Below the pieces are notes generated by a model. The model saw only the letters and a program-made list of their open reading frames with translations. It had not been told where the DNA came from and ran no database searches. From Dendrophyllia cribrosa (Eukaryota > Cnidaria > Anthozoa > Scleractinia > Dendrophylliidae): DNA of 64,000 nucleotides. The stretch covers positions 22,437,355 through 22,501,354 of the forward strand of contig JAJLRJ010000005.1 in the NCBI GenBank assembly GCA_024195265.1. The letters are read 5' to 3'. The translations under genes were made by a program, and so were the position numbers. This document shows positions 36,421-48,025 of the stretch, piece by piece. The stretch's first letter is position 1. Each line of letters starts with the position of its first letter.

Positions 36421-37249
36421 TGGGGATTTTCAGCTTGCACGATTTTTTTTTTCGCCAATTGCTTGTGCAGGATTTTTTTTTTGCAGGTGAAACCCTCTGC
36501 ACGAATTTTTTTTTCAGACAAATATTGCTTTGTTTGTCATTTACTAATTAAAAAAAGGTGTAATACTTAAAAACCATTTTTGACCATTACGTATATTTGA
36601 AAAATATATATTAGGAATAGTTAACATCAAAATGTTATGTACTGTTTGTTATTTGCCAACAAGTTGAAATTTTGTGGTTGATTATACAGCAGCAATCTAT
36701 ATCAAAAGATGGAATTTTGAGGCTTGATAAAAATAATTTGTGCATGAGATCACACTTTAAATACCACTCAAATACATTAATATCCTTGATCGACCTCCTC
36801 TCACATTTTTTTCAATCACATTATGATGTTTCTGACCAACTTGTATTATGCATGTAAGTGACTATCTAGTTTTATAATAGTCTGGTTCCCATATTCTTGG
36901 ATGACATTACTGATAGTAATGCAGTATACAGTGTATGTTGCAGGTGCACTGGCTGCCAATGAAAACCAGACTTTGTGCTATTATTTTTTTTTTAAGTAGC
37001 AATGTTGCTGTTGATGTTGTTGATCAGTTCATGTTGGTAATAGTTAAAGTTTTAACAATCACTATAGCTTTGTATCAATGAACTTTTTCATTGTGTTATA
37101 GAATTTTTCATCAAGGGGACCCCTCTAATTTTATTGTGGGCGCAAATAACTTTTTACATTAAACAAATATTAATATGTTAAAAAGTTATTTAATATTGAA
37201 ACTGTCTATGGATAATTACATGTATTTATCATATTTATTATAGATAGAT

Positions 37250-38108
37250 ACAGGGGCGGATCCAGGATTTTTTTATGGGGGGTGGCTACGGGTATATGCC
37301 TAAGTCTACAATTGTTCTTTTTTTTAAATTGTTGCAATTAAAAAGAAAACTATTAAAACCGATGCAGGGATTTCATTAAGGTCCATTAAGATTTTGAAGA
37401 GGAGGGCAATGAGTTTGAGCAGTTGGACACATGATTGGACGGGCCGAAGGCTCATTCCCTCTAGGGGGGTCCGGGGGCATGCCCCCCCGGGAAATTTTTA
37501 AATATTAGTCTCTCGGAGATGCATTTTCCTGCATTTTGAAGCACAAACTTAAGCATCCTACTGTTGCTTGAAAGATTGTATTTTGTTTGTTCAATCAACT
37601 GAATACAGATTATATCTGTAGTTATGGACATGAAGTTATCAAGTTGAGTACAAAAATATTGTTTAATCGACCGTTCTGACCTTTTTCTGGTCGCCATAAC
37701 ACACATGGAACTTGTTTGCAACTCAGTGACATCATGCGGAACATAATGCAGAGCACTAAGCTAGCAATGCATTGTGGGGCGATTTCAGTTGTTTGTCACG
37801 TTTCTTCTGTACAGGGAGCAACGGGCGGTAAATAAGCAATAACCTCGTTGTTTTTTAAGTTGAAATATGCTTTATTTTTTAGAACACACATCAAAAAGGC
37901 CAAGTTAGTAAATTATTTAACTTGTTGGTGACAAAAATAACGTTTAGATGTTCAAAGCAGCCGGGCAAAATTGTGTTCACAGCCGGTCAATTTGCCCGGT
38001 GCCCGACTGCCCGACCCTTAATGAAACCCCTGCCGATGGTCTAAAGGGGGGTGGCTAGCCACCCAATCCACCCCCCCCCCCCCCCCCCCCCCCTGGACCC
38101 GCCCCTGA
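37250..38108 (+). mobile_element. hAT-like non-autonomous element, TIR CAGGGGCGG(A/G)TCCAGG
   Basis: CAGGGGCGGATCCAGGATTT (37250) is mirrored by CCCTGGACCCGCCCCTG (ending 38108). CAGGGGCGG ends are typical of hAT elements. The flanks are repetitive (AGATAGAT / AGATAGTT), so the 8-bp duplication is imperfect. A C-run (38071-38092) lies just inside the right end. It is nested in the dead Penelope-like copy. Confidence 0.75.
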
Positions 38109-40410
38109 GATAGTTTATTGAAGTTAAATCTTACAGCCCCAGAGCCAGCTGAATTTAATATGCCAACTTTCACAAAATATTTTAAAAAATAATTTAAAAT
38201 GTTTATACTACAATTATAAGAATACCTAAAATACTATGGAAGACTATAATACAGCTAAAAAAATCTATCATTTGTAACAATTATGTGGAATAAAACTTTT
38301 TTTGAATCTACTGGTTTTGCATGTTGGCAACTGAAATTTGCGCTTTCCGGCTATTGAATTGAAAATATGAATTCATTATATCACCTTATAGTTGTCATTT
38401 CATGCAGTGTGAGGTAAACACTTCAATGAATACTATCAAATGTCTTTATTTATAAATAATAGTATAGGAAGGCCCCAAGAATGTTTTGAATTTATGAAAC
38501 GCCAATGGAATGAGTGCTCTTTTAAGCCAAGATAAGTCTGAGCGCTTTTTAAGTAGTCGTGTAGTAATATAAGGTTCATTTTTGTGAAAGGCGTCATAGG
38601 CCTTGCATACTATGTTGATTCCCTCCTCTTGTGGGATATTCTTATATAGGCTCGTTACGTCCATGGAAACAAGGATTGTGTTTTCTGGGACTTTCGTCTG
38701 TTCTACAAACTTGATGAAATGAGTCGTATCTTTAAGATATGACTCCTGTTGTTGTGCTATCGGCTGAATGAGTTTTTTGTCAACGAATGATGATAGTTTC
38801 TCTGTCGGGCCTTTACACCCTGGTATAATTGGTCTTCCGACAGGGGTCGGTTTGTGTATCTTTGTGAGGATGTAAAATATTGGGATACGAGGCGGGTCTG
38901 GTGTTTGACACAGCCACTTTTTAGTCATTTCATCTATGTAATTTCCATAATAGAGTTCGTTTGAACGCTGAAGTATGTTTCTTTAACCATCGATTCTGGA
39001 AGAGGCCTGTAATGTTTTTCGTTATCTGATTGGTTTTGACCATCTTTCATTTTATCTTCCGTGTTTAGAACCACAGTAGTTGTTCCTTTGTCAGCCTTTT
39101 TAAGGTTTAAAGGTTTTGAGTGCCTCACGCTCAGCGGGATTGAGATTATTTCTTGGTTTTACGATTTTTATTTCCGCGAGCTGAGTTTTAACCTCTTCTA
39201 AATAGCTTCCAAGCGCATTTGATGGTTGCACTGGTGGGTTCCACGAAGAATTAACGTGGAAAGGGTGAGGTTTTTTGTTTTGCCCGTGAAAAATGTATTG
39301 TGGACGCATTCTTCTTGCGAACTGATCGAAGTCACGCAAGAGTTGACTTTTAATTTGTATTTCGTTTGTCACGGGTGTAGGAATATATTTTAAACCTCTT
39401 CCTAGCAAATTGATGTGATCATTTGTAAGTTCTTTATCAGAGAGGTTTTTTTGTGATGTGTTTTGTTTTTCTCTAAACGTGTATTAAGTTCTTTTTTGTG
39501 CTTCATTTTTTTTTTGCGTTCATTTCGCTTTTTACTTAATTGCTTGGCTGACTTTGAATGGCTTTGTTTTTCTTCAGTGTAAATTGACTTTGAATGGTTT
39601 ATTAATGGCCCCGTTTTTAAAATGAGACTCAGAAAAAAGGAATGTATACTGTTTAACTTGTTTGTTCTAAATGCTTTCTAGTTTTAACATCATTTCGCTG
39701 AATTGAGAAATCTTTTGTTGAATTTCTCTGCTACCTTATGTACATTGTTCATGTTTACAATCTTTTCTCTGGCGTCTTCAAAGAATGTTTCTTATTAACA
39801 GTGCGTATTTTTTTGCTAGGAGCTTTCGGTCTCTTTCCTTTTTTGAGTTCTACTTTGAAACGGTCGATCTCTCTATAGTGAAAACGTGTGAGAGCTTTCA
39901 CGTATTCTTGTTCGGCATTTTTCCTAACGCGTCTTATGTCTGTTTTGAAATCGTCGTCCGCATTAATGCGAGCCCGAGCGCTGTATTGAAGGGACGGCGG
40001 GCAAGTTTATTTCTCCGTATGTCTTTTCAGCGATTTGATCGCTTTTTCTGCATGTTCTAGTTTCTCTTCGGCGGACCAGGTTTGGCTGTGGCGGCGCTTT
40101 CTGCTATTGCCGGGAACGTGGTTTTGCTCTCGATTTCCTGACTTTGGGAGTTCTTTGGCTGCAAGGGATCTGTTCATCGTCTTCTGGCTCGTCAGCAAAT
40201 TCGTCTTCTTGTTGGCTGTCTGGTAGCTCCATTTCTTCATGGTCTTCCTCACTGTTCGGGCCAGGGACTACCATTAGTCCTTCTGGATTTAGGCTTTTCT
40301 GCGACATTAGTTTGGTAAATGGTCAGGCAATACCGGTTTCGATCCTTATCTTGCGGATCTTTTCAGTTGCCGATAAATACTATAAATGATAGAGGTATTG
40401 ATCCTCGGTA

Positions 40411-40703
40411 TCATTCATTATTTTGAAAATACCAATCGTCAGTAAACGCGATCGTATTGATACTGGCATGCATCTGCATGTAAGAGTACAAACTGTACAA
40501 AGTACTTTCTGTGAACTTGTTTTCCGACTCCGGTCCTTTTAAACAACAGATGCATTCGCTTGCGGACTCTCTTAGTTCACATCTACCGCAGGTACACCAG
40601 TTTAGTTTTATAGTCTTTCTACTCCATCGTCTTCATCATCAGAACCTTCATTTGTATCCGGAACACGCTCTGGTTCGAAGCGATACGGCTCTAGAGCACC
40701 CAT
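40411..40703 (-). pseudogene. P2X7 ballast-like zinc-binding exon, frameshifted
   Basis: From ATG at 40703: MGALEPYRFEPERVPD, then an acidic run DDEDD, then in a shifted frame WCTCGRCELRE..ECICC. The order 'YxFEP - acidic - WCxCGxC - ECxCC' is the pattern of the cysteine-rich domain related to the intracellular ballast of P2X7 receptors, which also occurs in stand-alone invertebrate genes. A stop separates the two halves, and the Penelope-like 5' end cuts off the rest. Its place directly inside the TIR suggests it was a second gene of the transposon. Confidence 0.55.
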
Positions 40704-40938
40704 TTTTATTTACAAACTACGTTGGGACTCATTGACGTCACGCATGCATCGCCAGGTTGCTAAGTATATTCCAAGATGGCGGCAATCGTGCAGGATTTTT
40801 GGGCTACTTTGGACAAGGATTATATTAAGTTCAAAAGCTCTTTGGAAACTGAAATTTTGGTAAGTACCTCATCTTTACATTAACTTTTTATTGGCGGAAA
40901 GAAAAAATGTGCCGTTTTGGAATGACCTTCTCCTTTAA

Positions 40939-41307
40939 CGCCGAATTTTAACGCAACATTGTTCCGTTAAAAATCGATATCGTGTAACATGGCGCACAGG
41001 CCGATTTTTAACGCAACAGTCGTTGCGCCAACATGTTGCAGGTTTGTGAAAGCGATTCAAAAACCGGCAACATTGTTGCCCGAATTTTGTTGGAGTTGGC
41101 GCGTGTAGCATCCCCGCCGCTGACTTTTAACGCAACATCGTCCCAGAATGCACCACGGACAACCGAAAAGTGTCACGTCGACACACGTAAACAGACAAAA
41201 TGGCGGAGCTTGTTGAAGATGAAGTCGAATTTGTACCTGAAGTTCACTGTAAATTTATCATTTGTGATAGCACGTCTGTATTTTTTGCTTCAAATCAAAG
41301 CTCGCTA
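40939..41307. other. AACGCAAC-rich spacer
   Basis: TTTTAACGCAACA recurs at about 40946, 40986 and 41128 with inverted TGTTGCGTTAAAA-like pieces, so this is probably an old MITE into which the TTAA element inserted. A short frame starting MAELVEDEVEFVPEV (41201) has a good start context but no recognisable continuation. Confidence 0.4.
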
Positions 41308-41737
41308 CATAGGGAACCCACGCGTTTATTTAGAATGATTATAGAATAAAGTTACCGAAATGGATTTACGTGATGTTGTGTTTTAATCCAAATGTGCTGT
41401 TGAATAACTGAAATCAGCTTATGCCGGGATTTATAGCAGCCACAACGGTCCGATCAAATCCGTTGATACGATTTCGAAACGATCGTGCCTGTTATTTTCA
41501 AATGGTCTCGCATTTCGCCGTCTGTTCAAATTAAATTTTAACCTGTCAGCGTCTCGCATTTTGCCGTCATGCGGCATATCACATAACCGTTTGTTATTAA
41601 TTAAATTAAGAGTCTATTTCCAGACGCCGAAATACGAGACCATACCGCATGACGGCTGACAAGTTAAAATTTAATAACAGTCGACGAAATACGAGAGCCT
41701 GCCTGGCCATGTCTAAAACAGGGAACGGGGAATCGGC

Positions 41738-42180
41738 GAACGGGGAACGGGGAACGGGGAACGGGGAACGGGGAACGGGGAACGGGGAACGGGGAACGGG
41801 GAACGGGGAACGGGGAACGGGGAACGGGGAACGGGGAACGGGGAACGGGGAACGGGGAACGGGGAACGGGGAACGGGGAACGGGGAACGGGGAACGGGGA
41901 ACGGGGAATCTCTAAAATGAGGAATCTCTAAAATAGGGAATCTCTAAAATAGGGAATCTCTAAAATGGGGAATCTCTAAAATGGGAAATCTCTAAAATAG
42001 GGAATCTCTAAAAAGGGAATCTCCAAAATAGGGAATCTCTAAAATTGGGAATCTCTAAAATAGGGAATCTCTAAAATAGGGAATCTCTAAAATGGGAAAT
42101 CTCTAAAATAGGGAATCTCTAAAATAGGGAATCTCTAAAATTGGGAATCTCTAAAATAGGGAATCTCTAAAATGGGAATC
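41738..42180 (+). repeat. Minisatellite: 7-bp CGGGGAA array then 16-bp AATCTCTAAAATAGGG array
   Basis: About 24 uninterrupted CGGGGAA units (41738-41908), then about 16 units of a 16-bp sequence with small variants. The mirror array at 47736-48025 has similar 16-bp units but only about four or five 7-bp units. The open frame through it is a repeat artefact. Confidence 0.95.
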
Positions 42181-42461
42181 TCTTAAATAGGGTCTAGTTT
42201 CACTTTTATCGCCAGTAAGTCTCCTTTACATCTTCATTGATTGCATGCCGGGCTTTATAGCCAAGTTCAACAGTGGTTAAACAAGCACTGCGCCCCTCAA
42301 ACGGTGAAATCCTCCATTTTCGGTGCCAACGAAATTACTGAACATTGCATAGTGAATCGGAATCTTACTGCATCGTCCCAAGTTGTGTAAATGAAAGTCT
42401 GTAACTGTTATCGTTGCTTTTTTGAACTATTAGTCTATCGGTTTGAATAATTTTTTCGTAG

Positions 42462-42711
42462 TTTTGCGCCACCGGTAAACAAGGTTTTGACATCCAAGGT
42501 CAATGGTCTTATGGCCGTCACTGTTTCCCAAGCGTCGACGGCCGAAGGCGCCAGGAAATGCAAAGAAAACTATTCTTCGCGAATCGACTTTCCACCTTTG
42601 GATTGCGAGAAAAGTGAGGTTGGAATCGCACGGCTAAACCATATCCAGTTCGCCGAATTGTTGTTGTTAAAGAATGTACAACAGTTGCATCCGCCCGTGA
42701 GAATTATGTAA
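42462..42711 (+). CDS. Conserved open reading frame on the left palindrome arm
   Basis: Preceded by an acceptor-like TTTTTTCGTAG, an 82-codon frame begins FAPPVNKVLTSKVNGLMAVT and ends QQLHPPVRIM. The right-arm copy (45575-45323) keeps the frame open despite substitutions and a 3-bp indel (GIARLNHIQ against GIVRLLNHSQ). No domain is recognised. It could be a terminal exon of a gene once carried by the duplicated segment. Confidence 0.35.
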
Positions 42712-43810
42712 CAGCAAATTAAACATGCTGGAGATTCAAATATTGTCAATATTTCACAAACTGATTTCATGATGGATGCAATAACGCCATACGTTTAACA
42801 ACGAAAGTACAGCCTAGCTCCGAGACGCGCAACTTAAACGCAGAATAAACTCTGAGGAGTCGAAAACAATTGTAAAATGCCATTCTATGAAATCATTGAT
42901 GAAGACTCACAAGTGAGTGTCTGGTTCATGGGTTTGACGATGTGTAAATATCCGGTCTCGATTGCGAAACCGTCACACAAGTAAAAAAGACTCCAAAAAA
43001 ATCATTTTGCTTTCTGGTAAGTTAAACAAAAATCAACAACTTCTCGTTACATTTTTTAACACCCGAAGAGAAAAGCTCAATATATCTGCAAGATTGCGTA
43101 AGCTCGCGAACGTGACAGGAAGGTGGATGCATTATAGGTGTGATTGTTGACTCAAATCTAATTAACTGACTGTTTTACAAAACTGATTTGACTATAGATC
43201 TAACGAAACTCCTTACAATGTTCCAAAAAAAGTCAATGCACTTCAGCTGATTATTCAGAGGAATTGTCAAAATAAATAATGTCTCGTTTAAAGGACCATA
43301 GTTAGCCACACCTTTGTTTTTGTTTACATACGGGAGTCTCGGTATTATATTATACGTGGCGCGTGACCAAAAGTAAGGAAATCCCCACGAAACGTCAGAG
43401 GCGAGATATTTATAAAAATATCGTTACAAAAGGTGACAGGCCTAGAACAAATGCTGCTTGTCGCAAAAAAGCATTTCAGCCCGGCTTTATTTGTTTAGAA
43501 TAGGGTTACCCTACCCCAAGGACGTGTCTGAGAAATTGTTTTCTTTTTATAGATCAAAATTAAGATATAACAGGACTGTTGTTCTCAATGTTGCCGATTC
43601 TTTGATCTTAGGAATGTCTCTGATACTAACAGGAGATATTTACGCTTTCCAGAGCCGTTTACTATGAGAATATTTAGTTATGCCATCGCTGTTTGCTAGT
43701 TCTCGGCATAACAATATTGTTTCTTTGGCGCATAGTTTGCAAGATCAGTAGTGGTCTTAGTAGTCGCTGAATGCTAGGATCACCACAGGTAGCTCAAGCT
43801 ATATGTGTTA

Positions 43811-44130
43811 TAGCCTGCGTAGCAGGCGTCGGGGAGAAAGGAACTGGGGAGAGAGGGAAAGGACGCCTGCAATAAAGATCCCCATTTGTTCATTTCTGCG
43901 GACGCTGGCGGCCGCAAATTGTGATTGGCTAATTTGCGCTGGGCAGTAAACAAAGTAAATTCCCGCGTGAAGTCATCCATGCGTAAAAGCGCGTGCCAGT
44001 TTCTGATTTGTGAACGTATTGACAGTTGACGTAATTCGACTACAAGGAAACCCTTATAGCAGACGTTCCTTCCCTTTTCCCCCTTTCCTTTTTCGTGCCC
44101 CCTCCCCGTTAACGCCTGCCACGCAGGCTA
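43811..44130 (+). mobile_element. 320-bp MULE-type MITE with 9-bp target duplication
   Basis: TIRs TAGCCTGCGTAGCAGGCG and TAGCCTGCGTGGCAGGCG, flanked by TATGTGTTA on both sides (43802-43810, 44131-44139). The inverted right arm has a single TATGTGTCA (complement of 45026-45034) and no insert, an empty site that proves the 9-bp duplication. Nine-bp duplications are typical of Mutator-like elements. Confidence 0.95.
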
Positions 44131-44344
44131 TATGTGTTACAGTAACCGTTACGAGCGAAATTATAAGGATTTGTATGAGAAAAAACGGTCCATTCTAGGA
44201 GCTAAAAAATACGAACAAGATTTCAATAAAAATTGCCTACCTTACTTCGCTTGTGTGTTTCCTTGTCTCCTGTGTGGTTTTGGGGGCGATTAGAGCGTTT
44301 CCAGTGAGCTTTAGTTCCATTGCTTTCTCTCTAAAGGATATATA

Positions 44345-44838
44345 GAGAGAAAGCAATCTTATTTCTTGACATTGCGGCATGGCAATGTTATTTGCAATTC
44401 TCCTTTGGGAATTCGTACTAGTTATATTGCTCGTTTTCACGAGGTTCACTCATTGACGACACCAGTTACAAGCTTACTTCACACCCGTCCCCCGCTCGCT
44501 ACTATTCAATCAATCATTCAGTCAGTTAATATCTTTATGTAACTCTTCCTTAAACTCCAGGGAAGTTGTTTGACTAACACGCACTTGGTTTGGAGAACAT
44601 GTTTCCGGGCATCGTCCGGTTTTTCGCGTCCGGCGTGTAGTCGCTTTCGTTATTATATTTACTAGTTTTGTTTTATGCGGTGTTAATGATACTTACTGTA
44701 AAATTTAAAATTGTATTGATTCGCATGAAATCAAATAAAGCTTGTACGGCTGGTCGGCCTCTCCCTATACAGTTGTATTCATTTATAATTAGCATGTCAT
44801 AGACATGTATTCTATTAGGCGGAACGTAGTGAAAGAGA
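44345..44838 (+). repeat. Dispersed repeat D, copy at the palindrome centre
   Basis: Inverted paralogue of 23283-23935, lacking the 162-bp MITE. It forms most of the spacer between the palindrome arms. Confidence 0.85.
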
Positions 44839-45322
44839 ATACAATTGAATTAAAGCTCACTGGAAACGCTCTAAATCGCCCCCAAAACCACACAGAAGAC
44901 AAGGAAACACACAAGCGGAGTAAGGTAGGCAATTTTTATTGAAATCTTGTTCGTATTTTTTAGCTCCTAGAATGGACGGTTTTTTTCTCATACAAATCCT
45001 TATAATTTCGCATGAACGGTTACTGTGACACATACAGCTTGGGCTACCTGTGGGATCACTGAGTAAATTTCTCAGTCCGTGATTTTGTGTGAGCGCAAGT
45101 CTAGCATGGCTTCCGAGATAGTGTTTCTTCAACAATGATTCCATAGAATAATGGCATTTTACAATTGTTTTCGACTCCTCAGAGTTTATTCTGCGTTTAA
45201 GTTGCGTGTCTCGGAGCTAGGCTGTACTTTCGTTGTTAAACGTATGGCGTTATTGCATCCATCATAAAATCAGGTTGTGAAATATTGACAAAATTTGAAT
45301 CTCCAGCATGTTTAATTGGCTG

Positions 45323-45575
45323 TTACATAATTCTCACGGCCGGATGCAACTGTTGTACATTCTTTAACAACAACAATTCGGCGAACTGGCTATGGTTTAA
45401 TAGCCGTACGATTCCAACCTCACTTTTCTCGCAATCCAAAGGTGGAAAGTCGATTCGCGAAGAATAATTTTCTTTGCATTTCCTGGCGCCTTCGGCCGTC
45501 GACGCTTGGGAAACAGTGACGGCCATAAGACCATTGACCTTGGATGTCAAAACCTTGTTTACCGGTGGCGCAAAA
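45323..45575 (-). CDS. Conserved open reading frame on the right palindrome arm
   Basis: Mirror copy of 42462-42711 with the same acceptor-like sequence and an open frame of about 83 codons. Function unknown. Confidence 0.35.
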
Positions 45576-47031
45576 CTACGAAAAAATCATTCAAACCGAT
45601 AGACTAATAGTTCAAAAAAGCAACGATAACAGTTACAGACTTTCATTTACACAACTTGGGACGATGCAGTAAGATTCCGATTCACTATGCAATGTTCAGT
45701 AATTTCGTTGGCACCGAAAATGGAAGATTTCACCGTTTGAGTGCGCAGTGCCTGTTCAACCACTGTCTCCACGTTGAACTTGGCTATAAAGCCCGGCATG
45801 TGCAATCAATGAAGATGTAAAGGAGACTTACTGGCGATAAAAGTGAAACTAGACCCTTTTTACAGTGAAACTACCTCAACCGGGGCCACCCGAGGACTTT
45901 CAGCCAATCAGAGACCGATTCTTCAATAAAGAATTGGGCATGCGGACCTCACGGGAAACTGTATCATTATTTGATTGGCTAATTTCGATCCTAAATTTCT
46001 GGCCGTCTTCGAAAACTTTGCGCGTTTTCTTTACGGCTAAATTGCAAAAGCTATTGATTTTACAGCAGAATCCCGATTTTTCAAACGGAAATTGGTTCGA
46101 AAAACCGAAGGTGGTATTGACTGAAATCAAATCCACGGGAAACGAGTTTTGGTTCGAATAACCGGGAGTTTCGAAAAATCGGGATTCCAGTGTACTTCTA
46201 CAACAAGAAATTATTCCCGTTATCGGAAGCGCTTGCGTATCGGAAAAAATCATCCTGGAAAGCGGCTGGGATGTTTGTATGTCAACAAGACAAGTGTTCA
46301 GTTTCTGTATGTTATTACGGCAGTAACGTTATTACATGTCGTTAATGTACGAAATTCGTAAACTTCTCGTTCGGAATAAAAAGCGTTTTATTTCCATTTC
46401 CGTAGAAATAGTTTTATAGCAATCGAAGAGAAAAAATAGCAGGGTCAATCGCAGGAAAGCTGCTCAATGTTGCGTGTGGATTTCATTTCCCGAATGAATT
46501 TCTCTAATGACTACATGTTGAGGGTTGCAGGGTATGCACGTGTATATGGAACTTGAAAACAATACCCGTTAATAATGAGGACGCTCACTTGTAAACACAA
46601 AATCTGTCAGATTGCTCAAGAACTTGGAACCAGCCGTCATTTTGTTCAAAATGTCTTATACGCGACTACGATTTGACCAACTCGTGTTTTCAAGCTCCAA
46701 AAGGTCACAGAGGGCGCACCGTTCTCACGCCAAATGCAGTTGATTGCATTGAAATTGAAAAACTTTGTAAACCAAAAATAAAGAAATCCTTTCGTAGTCA
46801 ACGAAGTGTTTTACGGAAAAATTGGAACCCTCAACATGTAGTTTAGTTGTTAGAGAAATTCATTCGAGAAATGAAATCCTCACGCAACATTGAGCGGCTT
46901 TCCTGCGATTGACCCTGCTATTTTTTCTCTACGGAAATGGACATAAAACGCTTTTTATTTCGAACGAGAAGTTTACGAATTTCGTACATTAACGACATGT
47001 AATAACGTTACTGCCGTAATAACATACATTA

Positions 47032-47043
47032 GTATCACCCAAC

Positions 47044-47081
<38 letters not shown>

Positions 47082-47228
47082 GCTACTAGGGGTCTAATAG
47101 TAATAGTCATCGAGTAGCGAAATTCGCCGGTTTTATTTTTCGTTTTATTCCCAAATAAATATTTCTTCAACTTGCAATTGCTTTTTTTTATTATTGCCTT
47201 TTTCTGTCCGACTAGTTGGGTGATACTA
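47032..47228 (+). mobile_element. Nested MITE, TIR TTAGTATCACCCAACTAGT
   Basis: Left end TTAGTATCACCCAACTAGTG, right end ACTAGTTGGGTGATACTAA, with inner complementary pieces around CTACGCTACTAG/CGAGTAGCG. It lies in the centre of the pogo-like element, followed by a second small palindrome. Confidence 0.8.
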
Positions 47229-47230
<2 letters not shown>

Positions 47231-47262
<32 letters not shown>

Positions 47263-47335
47263 GTCAATAGCCCATTCGGCTTCGCCTGATGGGCTATTGA
47301 CCCGTAGCCCTTTCGGGCTACGGGTCTAATTGTTA
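47231..47335 (+). mobile_element. 105-bp palindrome with ends AATTAGACCC / GGGTCTAATT
   Basis: AATTAGACCCTTCGCCCTCA is matched by TTTCGGGCTACGGGTCTAATT. The inner TCAATAGCCCATTCGGC/GATGGGCTATTGA also pair. Confidence 0.75.
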
Positions 47336-47735
47336 AGTAACTGAAACATCCCAGCCGCTTACCTGGATGATTTTTTTCCGATACGCAAGCGCTTGTAGAA
47401 GTACACTGGAATCCCGATTTTTCGAAACTCCCGGTTATTCGAATCAAAACTCGTTTCCCGTGAATTTGATTTCAGTCAATACCATTTTCGGTTTTTCGAA
47501 CCAATTTCCGTTTGAAAAATCGGGATTCTGCTGTAAAATCAATAGCTTTCGCAATTTAGCAGTAAAGAAAACGCACAAAGTTTTCGAAGACGGCCAGAAA
47601 TTTAGGATCGAAATTAGCCAATCAAATAATGATACAGTTTCCCGTGAGGTCCGCATGCCCAATTCTTTATTTAAGAATCGGTCTCTGATTGGCTGAAAGT
47701 CCTCGGGTGGCCCCGGTTGAGGTAGTTTCACTGTA

Positions 47736-48025
47736 AGAGATTCCCCATTTTAGAGATTCCCTATTTTAGAGATTCCCTATTTTAGAGATTCCCTATTTTA
47801 GAGATTCCCTATTTTAGAGATTCCCTATTTTAGAGATTCCCTATTTTAGAGATTCCCTATTTTAGAGATTCCCCATTTTAGAGATTCCCTATTTTAGAGA
47901 TTCCCCATTTTAGAGATTCCCTATTTTTGAGATTCCCAATTTTAGAGATTCCCTATTTTAGAGATTCCTCATTTTAGAGATTCCCCGTTCCCCGTTCCCC
48001 GTTCCCCAATTCCCCGTTCCCTATT
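47736..48025 (-). repeat. Mirror minisatellite of the palindrome
   Basis: 16-bp units AGAGATTCCCTATTTT followed by a short CCCCGTT array, the inverse of 41738-42180. Confidence 0.93.

Larger units (their letters stand above)
35847..40307 (-). pseudogene. Penelope-like retroelement, broken reverse transcriptase
   Basis: Read from high to low coordinate: basic/acidic N-terminal part (40307-39785, with a frameshift near 40107; SAEEKLEHAEKAIKSLKRH); conserved pre-RT block (39408-38934: DFDQFARRMR, SSWNPPVQPS, KKADKGTTTVV, frameshift near 39110); RT fingers/palm (38928-38446: FYILTKIHKP, GRPIIPGCKGPTE, SMDVTSLYKNIPQEEG, motif A Asp). After a gap filled by other insertions (36270-38446) come the RT tail and thumb (36270-35847: FQYTHYPTCHP, LERGYPENFV). 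Motifs B and C (the YxDD box) are not found, so it is dead. A GIY-YIG domain is absent here. The order and motifs are those of Penelope-like elements. Confidence 0.85.
35438..40934 (+). mobile_element. 5.5-kb decayed TTAA transposon with 211-bp TIRs, THAP and ballast-like exons
   Basis: TIRs 35438-35648 and 40724-40934 start AGGAGAAGGTCATTCCAAAA and are flanked by TTAA (35434-35437, 40935-40938). Just inside the left TIR is a THAP exon (plus strand) and inside the right TIR a P2X7-ballast-like exon (minus strand). The middle is filled by a minus-strand Penelope-like retroelement and later insertions. TTAA plus a THAP protein is the combination known for Kolobok transposons; that assignment is inference because no DDE transposase core remains. 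Confidence 0.78.
45863..47733 (+). mobile_element. 1.87-kb Tc1/mariner (pogo-like) non-autonomous foldback element, TA duplication
   Basis: TIR CAGTGAAACTACCTCAACCG at both ends, flanked by TA (45861-45862, 47734-47735). The long arms include ATTCCAGTGTACTTCTACAA and its complement, and a second inverted pair 46300-46535/46815-47035. The left palindrome arm shows the empty site (single TA at 42184-42185). No transposase. CAGTG-starting TIRs and TA duplication fit the pogo/Tigger group. Confidence 0.9.

Noticed and set aside
36270..36551. Proline-rich (minus) and glycine-rich (plus) frames
   Set aside because: Artefacts of the G/A purine tract. The same applies to the proline frames at 6365-6586, 27099-27362 and 31719-31916.
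39785..40389. Plus-strand frames with serine or phenylalanine richness
   Set aside because: Antisense shadows of the Penelope-like N-terminal region, which reads well on the minus strand.
41649..41915. 88-codon frame of GERGTGN repeats
   Set aside because: Translation of the CGGGGAA minisatellite; its mirror array and copy-number variation show it is not a gene.
45865..46161. 98-codon frame starting MKLPQPGPPEDFQPIRD, with a mirror copy at 47731-47444
   Set aside because: It lies in the long TIRs of the TA-flanked element and begins at the TIR itself; conservation is explained by the inverted repeat, not by coding.
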